Shown: positions 34,038-45,055 of the stretch, piece after piece
How positions within the stretch are numbered: the stretch's first letter is position 1
Layout: each line of letters starts with the position of its first letter
Assembly (NCBI GenBank): GCA_963576475.1
Contig: OY754971.1
Coordinates: 528,501 to 592,500, forward strand
From: Molanna angustata
Lineage: Eukaryota > Arthropoda > Insecta > Trichoptera > Molannidae
DNA length: 64,000 bases
Direction of reading: 5' to 3'
Notes under the pieces: generated by a model
What the model was told of the DNA's origin: nothing
Databases searched by the model: none
What the model saw: only the letters and a program-made list of their open reading frames with translations
Made by a program: the position numbers and the translations under genes

Positions 34038-34403
34038 ACTAAAGATACATCAAGAAGGATAACAATCGATAAGTGGAAGTTAACCAGTGAATATATTAAA
34101 TGCTGAAGAATGGACAAGCGAGGTTACGTGTGACAAAAACATTTGAATAACTTTAAGGAGAACACTCATAATGGATCAAGTGATGTTTACTCTTAATAAC
34201 TATGAAATAGATAGTCGCAATATACAAGAATATTATTGAATTATTACTTTTTATCATGATGAAAATGCATACTTTGAGTTTCATCTTGATTTTCTTGTAT
34301 ATAATAATGAAATTATGTTTTCTGTACAGCTAAAATTGAATTCAATGTATTTTATTTATTTACATAATTTTTAAGTGTACAATAACAAGCGCTGGTACGT
34401 CTA

Positions 34404-34409
34404 AATAAA
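34404..34409 (+). terminator. Candidate poly(A) signal of the lipase gene
   Basis: AATAAA lies about 370 nt after the lipase stop codon. Other AATAAA words occur further on in this AT-rich stretch, so use of this one is inferred. Confidence 0.35.
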
Positions 34410-34989
34410 TGAGGGTGCATTATTCTCTCTTATTAAATAAATATAAAAAATCACTAATTCCCAACGAAGACAGTTTTTCACTGTTTTTTTTTCAGCCAGG
34501 TCTTATATGGCAATAAATATTAAAAGTTTCTAAAATATGACAAATGATTTGCTGGTACAAGTGAAATTGATTTGACCCAGAAGAAATATAATTTTTTTTT
34601 ATTATGAAGCAAACCCTGTAATATTAACTTAATTTATTAAATAATATTAAGTTAACCTTATTTTAATTATACATATGAATGAATACTTTTATTGGAAGAC
34701 CTTGAATGAGAATGTACTATATAAGGAAATAAACCCATTACAAACAAATATGATTTCGTGATTTTCTTGTCTCTTCTACATAAGTTTGTACTTCTGTGTC
34801 TTCATTGAAATATATTTTAATACACCATAAAATAATGTGTTTGTTAAATACGTTTACATTCTTCAGAATTCCACTGTTAGCTCGTGAAGTAAATCTCTCA
34901 AAAATGTGCTAGTTTCATAATAATATAAATCTTATATTAATTTAAGCAAAAATTCTATTATAAATAGAATGTAAATAACATTATTTTGT

Positions 34990-35860
34990 AACATCATCTC
35001 TATATGGGGATGTCACCCCAAGATCCTACTATGGATGTACACTGCAATAGTAAGGCCTATCATCACCTATGATGCAATAGTATGGCCAATCTTGAAACAA
35101 TGAGGAAATCCCTCGAGAAGTTGCAAAGGCTGGCCTGCTTATGTATAACAGGAGGTATGACCACATGTCTGAGTACGGCAATGGAGGTCATCACACATAC
35201 TAGTGGAGGAAGTCACAACAAAGACCTACCTCAGACTGTACAAAGAAGGGTCAATAAAGGGATTGGAACAACCACACCATTCAATCACTCAGGGAAGATA
35301 ATATTAAATGGTATACCAATGGATCCAAAACAGAAGAGGGAAATGGAGCGGGAGTTTATGGATCAAGAACAGAATATTCTGAATCAATGGACAAACTCCC
35401 TGGTGTCTTTCAAGCGGCGGAAATTCACGCGATTGAGAGATGTGCTCAGTTCAAACTCGACAGGCAGGATATTGCTATTCTATCTGACAGTCAAGCAGCC
35501 ATTATGGCATTGAATTCCCCAAACATTGACTCAAAAATGGTTTAGGAAAGCATACTAAAACTCAATGAACTAGGTCTCCCTGCTCTGGGTATCAGGAAAA
35601 TAGGACTAGAAGAAGACGGCGCATGCAGATTCTGGGGGCAGAAACGCCACACCACCTCCTCGTGCAGTGTGATGCTGTGACACAAATTAGAATGAGGACC
35701 TTAGGCAAGCCCCAAATGGACATTAAATCTCTTGCGGGTCCTAAACTTCCTAAGATAACTAAGACTCAAGGGGATACTGTAACAGGATACCCGGTGAGAA
35801 AATAGGGGAGAGCGCAAAAGATCCTAAGGGTCGCAATGCATAAGAACACCCCCTAATAAT
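34990..35860 (+). pseudogene. R1/I-type LINE remnant: thumb, RNase H and zinc-knuckle pieces
   Basis: Several frames carry IVRPIITYDAIVW, KLQRLACLCITGG, an RNase-H-like segment (YQWIQNRRGKWSG in one frame; IERCAQFKLDRQDIAIL, SDSQAAIMALNS in another) and a CCHC-like end. There are many frameshifts and stops. It lies between the lipase and RBM42 genes. Confidence 0.6.
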
Positions 35861-36606
35861 AATCTCTATCGGTACAAAAAAATATTTAAGAAGAGACTGA
35901 AGAAATTATATTATCAAATAATAATCTCACTAGTGAGATTCAGGTGATGGTGTTCCTGACATAGAAAGTAAGTATTGAAATATCAGATGGATGAACTATC
36001 TCAATGTATCACACAAACAAAATATTTCACCCTGTATATATAATCCTGGGAATTTTACTTGCAAGTGGACGGGTAGACACCTACAATAGTTAAAATCACA
36101 TTTAAACAATTTATTTGCATACGCTGCTTCTCTTTCCATAGCTGCTTTGGAATTATTTTTAAACATTTTATTAATATTTCATTATATGTATACTTGTTCC
36201 ATACTCAATAGATTAGGTATCCTTCAATTATTAATGGTGAAACTATGACAGTTGAACCAATGTCCATTATCAGTTGCGTACTTCCGTTTCAACATTCATA
36301 GCACACAAAATTTCAGCAAGATTGGACTATGGGAAGTAAATTTGAGACATACCACACGGTTAGCTGTGTGTGGTAATGAATGAGAATGAAATACAATTAA
36401 AATATAGTACTTATTTATAAAAAACTCTTGTACAATAACTTCATTTTAAATATGTAATTACATATAATATATATTTACATCAATCAAGATCAATATTAGG
36501 ACACTTAATATGAATTCTTATTTATATTCACTTTGTACCATTTGTATTCATTGAAAATTGTCTATAAATTAGATTTTATACCAACATTTGTACAAAAAGG
36601 TAGAGA

Positions 36607-36743
36607 CTATTGTTTACTGGGTCCTCCCGTCAGTAATGAAATGAGAGCTGCTTTCTCCTTTTCCTTCTTTCTGACAATATCTAACGATCTTGCTTTCCAT
36701 GTGCTCTTGCGGAGTTTGATTGGTCTGCTTCCAACATACCGTC
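36607..36743 (-). CDS. RBM42: RBM42 exon 6: C-terminus
   Basis: The acceptor is atgtttcag and the stop TAG is the complement of 36607-36609. It encodes RYVGSRPIKLRKSTWKARSL and ends LLTGGPSKQ. This closes the last RRM strand and adds the basic helix seen in RBM42 proteins. Confidence 0.9.
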
Positions 36744-39700
36744 CTGAAACATAATTAAATTAATTAATAAATGACTTATTATTTGGTCTAATTGACACAA
36801 GTTAAATTACAACATAATAAGACATGAAAATATTAATAACCTAAGATAACAATCAACAAAATTTAGCAAGATTATAACATTTATTTTCAAAACTATACAA
36901 CTCTCACCACAATACCCTGTGAGGGTAGTGTACAGTTCTCTGTCTATCTCGAATAGGAAGACAGCCTGATAGTGTGTATATGCAAATAGAAAATATAAAA
37001 TAGTTTATATACCTACAATAAGAGTCTTTACAACAAAAAATATACCTAATATAGCATATTATAATTAGTATCCGACCGAAGGTCAGATTTTGGCCGAAGC
37101 CGATTGTTCAGCCTTAGCCGTAACCTTCGGCCGAAGCCAAAGGTTTGATTTTACTAAAAAAATCAATTAAAATAATAAATAATCTGCTTCAATTAAAATA
37201 ATAAATAAAAAATTTATTAAAATAATAACAGTCGGCACGCGACACTGGGCCGGCCGAATCTATACACCCGCTACACATGTCATGTTCGCGCATGTAAATA
37301 CAAGTTTTAACTGTTTTTAGCGGCTGACAAAAAGCTTCGGCTTCGGCCGAAAATTCGGGTTATTTTTGGCCGAAGCCGAAGCTTCGGTCGGACACTAATT
37401 ATAATGTAATTTATGATGTAGGTATATATAAAATAAAATATAAAATAAATAAATACCTATAATTCAAAATTTCATTATCAGAGTCAAATGCTAAAGTTTT
37501 TAAAATTAACTGTATAAGTATCAGCTTGTAGTATTCAAGTGTCACAATAAAACATTATGACACATCGATGGTTGTATTCAGGTAAGCTAACAGAGGGTGG
37601 TTTAACCAAGAGTGGTGTTAGAAGGATGGCCTGGATATAAATAAGTAACAGACACAATGGCAAAATAAAGAACAAGACGTTCTTGAATACTAACCATTCA
37701 TTTCCTTCATTGCTTTAATAAAATCAGCCGGTTCTTTGAAACTGATGAAACCAAATCCTTTACTTTTGTTAGTTCTCTTGTCCCGGATGACTTTTGCTTT
37801 AGAAAATGAACTGTATTTGCTAAATGTTCTAATCTGAAAATACAATAAAATATTATTAAACAAATGGTCATGCAAAGTATACACTATTATTTTTGTATAT
37901 ACTTGAGAAATCGGAGGATATTTGGTGAAAGTTAAAAAATGACATTAAAAATACATAGATAAATGATACGAAAAAAAAAAAACAGTATAAAACTATTTTG
38001 TATATTATTTTCTTTATTTTACAAATGGGTAGTAAATTATTGTAGATATTTAGAGTAGGTATGGTACATAAGAGATAAGACCAAAATCTCTGATTATTAA
38101 TATATTTTTTTTTTAATTTATTAAACTTCATGTACAATACTGTGTACAATGGCGGGTTTATTGCCACAAGGCAATTTCTTCCAACCAACCAGAGCAAGGT
38201 GAGGTCATAAATAGTAAATTGGTATGTACATTAAATTCACAGCAACAAAGGAAGGAAGGAAATAGAGGTTGAGGGAGGGGAGGGAGGATGGTTAAGGGGT
38301 GTCAGTTAAGAATTATTAGACAAGTAAAACGGCTTTAGTTTCTTTTAAAAAGGTGAATCGATTGAGACATTGTAGTATCATTACTTAAGGTGTTCCATAG
38401 TCTTGCTGATTGTACTTCAAAAGAGGAACTGAGAAATTCAGTAGAATGAATGGGAATAGCTAGTGTGGTACATTCAGCAGATCGAAGAGGCAGACCGTGA
38501 TTTGACAAGAAAATAAACTTATTCTTGAGATATTGTGGTGAATTTGTGTTGTTAATTAAATTATACAGTAGAAAAAGTAAATGAATATTACGACGTTGAC
38601 GTATCAGCAAAATGTTCCGATAATAAAGCACTTTTGAATAAATTCTATAAATGCTTAAATATCACTAAATTGAAGATTTACAACGAGTGTCCGACCAAAG
38701 GTCAGATTTTTGCCGAAGTCAAATGTTCATCCCTAGCTGCAACACAAAAGCCGCAGGTTTGAGTGTTGAGAAATTTCATAAAAAAAAATCAATGTAAATT
38801 ATACATATTACTATGTATATGTAACACTATGACCAAGTTGAACTACTTCTTCTTCTTTGTTTTCAATATTAGATTGGTAGCAAAGGGAGCAAAGCAATGC
38901 ATCTTTTCCTCGGCTCAGTCTTCAGCCACTTTCTTCAACTTTGTGTAGGAGGTATATATATACTTCATTTCGTGGCACACACGTTATAGATTCTCCCAAC
39001 TTAAATTATTTAAACAATTCAATTTACCCAAATTAACTCGCATGTGTACAAGGTATTAAGTTTTTACTGTTTTTAGCACCCGATTGTTTTTGACTGAAAC
39101 TAAAGCCAAGGTGGTGAATACTATAGATACAACTTACACAAGCATAATATTGGATGACAACATGCCCACAGGGATTATTTAGGGTATTAATATAAATTAC
39201 CAATAATTCATCAGTGACATCATTGCCCAAATCTCCACAAAACAGTCTAAAGTCATCATCTCCCCACTCCAATAAGGTAGAATCTTCCCACACTTGACCA
39301 CCCGCTGTTCTTATTGACTGAAAACACAATCACAAAATGTACAAATTACATAAATATGTAAATATTATACACAGCATTGGTCATCTAATAAACTATTTAA
39401 TTTGTTATCAAATATCGTGATTTTATCTTTGTGGTACATTAACTATATTTTTAACTTTGTTTACACCACGTGTCCATTGAATTTGCGACCGGTTTCGGAA
39501 CTAACCGTTCCCTCCTCAGGCAGAATTTCTACTAAACGCAGAATGACTGTGTGCTTAAAAGAAGGCTATGTATAAATTTAAGTTTATACATAGCCTTCGC
39601 TTTTAAATATATTTCCCCTTTCCAACAATCTTACCAATCAAAGCCATTCTACATAAGACCCACCCCTAATGACCTCCCACCAATATTCAAATACATAGCC

Positions 39701-42700
39701 TTCTTTTAAGAACCCAGTCACATTCTGCGTTTAGTTGAAATTCTGCCTGAGGAGGGAACGGTTAGTTCCGAAACTGGTAGCAAATTTAATTGACATGTGG
39801 TGTAAACAAAGTTAAAAATATAGTTAATTTTTGTTTAATTTGTATTGCTTCTGGGTTGCAACTAACAGCCTGTACTTTGTCAGATGTTAATTTAAAACAT
39901 TGCCAATAACAAGTTGTCAGATTTCTAAGTCATGAACGCCAACAACAAATATTGAATAAACCTTTTTTTTAGATTGGTGAACTATAAAATCTTATAATTC
40001 ATACAAAATGAAGACAAAGTTGATACTGTCCATTCATTACATGATACCAATTGAGCTGTTAAAATATTACATGAGATTTTACATTAGCTAATCAATTTAT
40101 GCATGATAAATTTAACAGCTAAATTGAGCTAACTTTGTGGAATATTTCAAACAATTTTACTCTTACAATTAAATTTATTTAAACAATAATGAGTTATTTG
40201 ATATGTCCCGTTTTGAAGTGATAGCTTTTTAACTCAGTATGAATGAAGTTACTTTATGAAGTTACTAAAACAAAACGCAATAAAAATAAACCAGTAAAAT
40301 GTCAATACCTTTCTGTTTTTCTTTTCTTTTTTATTTGCTTTATGTTGGTTGTGTGTCTGTGGTGTCTCGGTCTGTGCTTGTTGTGGCGCTGCCGTGGTGG
40401 TAGTGGCTGCAGAGGGAGGGATTGAGGTGGAGACAGGGGGGGCAGATGAAGAGGCAACAGATGGAGCTGCTGAGATAGGGGGAGCCTCGGAAGATTTCAA
40501 CTCATTTGTGGTGTCACGAGATGACGCATTCGATGACTCTTTTTTACTCTGAAACCAAAAAACAAATAATTTCTTCATATTGTATTCAGCTAAATTTTAA
40601 ATAGTTTAAAGTTATACATACATACCATCGCACCATATCCCTTACGGGGTAAGCAGAGAGAACCGAGCGCCATACTCCTCTATTTTTGCATACATTCCTA
40701 GCTTCCTTTACATCCATGCATCGTCTCATACATGCTCGTCGATTATTCAAGCTTCTTGTATTTCCTTCTTTCAAAATATCATTCACATGGTCATGCCATC
40801 CCTTTCTGGGGCGCCCCCTACTATTCATATCATCAAGACCACACCGTGTGACCTTTATGTTTCAGACTCGCATCAAACCCAGTAAAATATCAAATCAAAT
40901 TCATTCAAAACAAACATCGCCATTCAATTGTAACTATTTAGTGTCTTAATATTGTGTGAAGTGCGCATCAGGAGACATTGCTGGGAAAATTCTGAACCTC
41001 CAGGAAAGGTAGGCGAATATGAGAGTGAGTTTAAAGTTATCTACAAATATTTTGATAAATCATGTGGCTGCGCACAATATAAGTTTTTGTTTAATTAGCA
41101 GATGCGCAAACTGTCCCATATTCCGCCGAAAATTATCAAGATATTTGCTAATTTGTATATTCTTATTTGGTGTACAACCAAATATATATATCAATTCACT
41201 TTTTTTAACTTTTCTACGGACAATTCTTGGTAGAACTCCATTTCAAATTATAAATAAATTTGGTATGGTAAAATAAAACCAAAGTTTAAATTAGTAGAAC
41301 TGAAAACATTGGTTTTATTTTACCATACCAAATTTATTTATAATTTTATATCAAGTCAATTTGGATTTCATTTTTATAATGTAGCGGAACATCCCTACGA
41401 TGTCCGCCCATCCTTAACTTCATAGCATGGCTGCCAACGCAAGCTTAACTTATAAACAATGATCCCCTACTACTCTCTCTATTCGGAATTTCTCCAGCCG
41501 CCGCGCCGTGGATAGACGTACCGCGTTCTTTCCTCCACATTCTAATTACATGTTATTAAAATATAATAATTTAATAAATACTGTGTAAAACATTGTCATA
41601 AACAAATCAGAGTGAGTACAATATTTTATTGTATGAATTATCAGTTGCACCCAATTGTTTGTAGTGTATCTATTATAGAGAGATGTTTGTAGTGTATCTA
41701 TTATAGAGAAATGTTTGTAGTGTATCTATTATAGAGAAATGTTTGTAGTGTATCTATTATAGAGAAATGTTTGTAGTGTATCTATTATAGAGAAATGTTT
41801 GTAGTGTATCTATTATAGAGAAATGTTTGTAGTGTATCTATTATAGAGAGATGTTTGTAGTGTATCTATTATAGAGAAATGTTTGTAGTGTATCTATTAT
41901 AGAGAAATGTTTGTAGTGTATCTATTATAGAGAGATGTTTGTAGTGTATCTATTATAGAGAGATGTTTGTAGTGTATCTATTATAGAGAAATGTTTGTAG
42001 TGTATCTATTATAGAGAAATGTTTGTAGTGTATCTATTATAGAGAGATGTTTGTAGTGTATCTATTATAGAGAGATGTTTGTAGTGTATCTATTATAGAG
42101 AGATGTTTGTAGTGTATCTATTATAGAGAAATGTTTGTAGTGTATCTATTATAGAGAGATGTTTGTAGTGTATCTATTATAGAGAGATGAGTTTTAATTA
42201 TACTGTGGCAGGCCACATCTCGAAATTTCTTTCGAGCGCGTGCCTAGCGACGGCAAGTACATTTGTTTATCGCTAGGCCGAGTTCATCGCCCACAACGTC
42301 AAACAAGTGACAATACTCCTCAACTGGGTATGACACTTCAAATAAATAAGTCTAGAAAGTTCGAGGACATTGAACTTGCTACCCCCAGCACAGCACTATT
42401 TAAGGGAGTCTACACCTCTACATGTGGTCACTTCATTTCCGTATTTCCGTCACTTCGATTCGTCACATCACGCCGTCGTTCTCGACCACGCCGTCTCGCC
42501 GACACTTCGTCTCTCGACCACCGGTCATCTCTCGACCTCGCGAGCACGATGGTACTTCACCATGCGAAGATTCGGACACTTCGAACACACCCGCTAACTC
42601 GCTCGTTATACCTACTCATCGTGAGAAAGTTCCTTTGTAAGTTATTTCATCAATTGTAAATTTACCTTTAAGCAAACTATTAATCGTGATCAATATACTC

Positions 42701-45006
42701 ATTGTTACTTTTGACCATTCTTTCTTCTTCTCTCTAAACCACTGTCCTTGTGTTCTTATTTCAAATCATATCCACTTGGGATATAGTAAACTCTCTTTAC
42801 TGGTAACCCCTCTGGTTACCACATATATTTACTAGTAACCACTCTGGTTACTAACTACTGTTGATTGGTAACCCCTCCGGTTACCAATCAGCTTTAATAC
42901 CTTTTGAACACGCATCCTTCTTATCAGGGCCGGATAAACATGTTTTTGCGCCCAGCAGGCTAAGTCTGTAAGTAGATCTCGACCGATAAATGTCGAGATT
43001 AACTGTCAAAATATCGACTAATCGATATTTTGACAGTTTTGGTAGTCACTAAGCAGATAATGCGTGGAATCGTTCTCGCCCACTTATTTGACGGCGAGAT
43101 TGGGTCGACATCGAGTCGAGAGACAAGATCTAACGCCGCCATGTTGAATTAAATGTCATTTTTTACGCGAACAATGCCGAATTTCATATTTATTTTGAGA
43201 ATAATAATAAACGCGTTAAACGACGCCGTTTAAGAGATTCTTCAAACCCTTTAAATATTCCGCGTAATTCAATTATTGCTAATTACCGCATAACAAAAGG
43301 TTTATATGGTTGTATATTTAATGGAAATATGCGTCCGTACTTAGATTATAACATTATAATTCTATGATGATTCTATGCGTCCGTAAATGTTTTCCGTAGG
43401 TATAGATTTGAAATAATTTTTGATTTTGAGAAAGTATTCTTGTAAGCTATTTTATCACATATGTATTTTAACACTTAACAAAAGAAAATTCGGCGTAGTT
43501 TTTAGTAAAAAAATAACACGCTGCTGTCATAGACTTGATAAATTGATCGAAATATAATTAAAAATAATTTTTAAAATTACACTCAAAACATTCAATAAAC
43601 ACAAAAGAAGTTAATTTAATCGTATTATAACTTGCTTTCGTGCTTAAAAATATGACCATATTATATTTATTTAACAAATTTATGTAAACAAATTTGACAT
43701 TTATTCAAATCATGGGGAAAATATTGTGTATTGCCATAAATGATAATTCAAAAATGTACCGCAAGCCAGCCTAACGGCGACAAATACTCATAAGTGCATT
43801 TACGAACTCGACAGCGCTTAGTGACTACGAATTGTCGTCACGGGCGTAAACATGACGAGAAGAGCGGCGATACGTTGTCGGATCTCGCCTTTTTTACTGA
43901 CTTAGCCTGCAGAGCAATATATTTCAAACCGCCCCCCCCCCCCTTCTCAAATGTTTGGAATTTCAATATTATATAGTATATTATGCAATATTATACAGTA
44001 AAAATCAATATATTAATATAAACCAAAGAACAAAAATAAATTATAATTCTACCTATTCCTATTCATGTATGTACCGTATCCTGAGAAGTAGGCATTTTAA
44101 ACTAAAACCTTAGGTCTTACAATTTTTAAAGTATTGGATCATCACATAAACCGTTTAAAGTAAAATATAATTTAAAAGTCCTTTTAACTATCTCAAGTAT
44201 TATGTAAATAAACTAAACTTAATAACTAATGTTAACACTAAAAATATCATAAAAACTATTTTTAATTAAAAAAAACTCAATATAACTATCAAATTCCAGT
44301 AAAAATTTAAAATCACACCAAACTTAAAATAAAAAAAACAAATCGCGATTCTAATTAACACAAAACACTAAATAAGTTCTTGGTATAATAAATACCTACA
44401 TAAATTAATATTAATAAAACGAGGTATGCCAATGAATTTTACACAAAACAGCACACGAAATCTCCCATTGATTTCGATACACTTTGCCGACTAGTATTCC
44501 ATCTAGTTATAGGTATATATTAAAATCTATGGTCTATACTAGACTCGTAAAAAATATGGACACGTGTTAACATTTGACATCAGACAGAAGAGAGAGATAG
44601 AAACAATAATATATGAATAATTGAAAGAGTCAGGTGACGAGTCGGCGACCGATATCAAGAAAATAAGTAAGTATGTCGCTAAAGTCGAAAGGGAAAACTT
44701 CACTGAAATTATCATAACATTTCTAAAGAACTTCGTTTCCCTTTTTTAGAAAACCTTGCTATTAGTTGCTGACAGGTTCCGCTTATTTAAACGGCTTATG
44801 TAGTTTCATTAACAAGCAATAAGAGTTCTTAGTATAATGTATAATTAAAGTTACTGTGGCGTGTAGCATCTGGAATGTTTTCAAACACGCCGCTATCATC
44901 TCATATGAAATTCATTATGAAGCGCCCGGGCGATTTCAGACAGGGGGGCGCTGGCTTCATTATGTAGATAATTTAACACTTTAGCAAGTAAATTATTAGA
45001 ATGATT

Positions 45007-45055
<49 letters not shown>

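Noticed and set aside
41658..42188. CRISPR-like regular repeats
   Set aside because: Units are contiguous with no spacers, and the sequence is eukaryotic intron. A minisatellite.
42240..42659. 139-codon open frame and two overlapping ones in the GC-rich island
   Set aside because: No ATG start for the longest frame, several frames open at once from low-complexity CG-rich sequence, no family recognised. Kept only as a possible LTR.
42202..42899. Solo LTR with ATAC target duplication
   Set aside because: ATAC flanks both sides, but the right end would read ..TTTA rather than ..CA, so the boundaries are not convincing.
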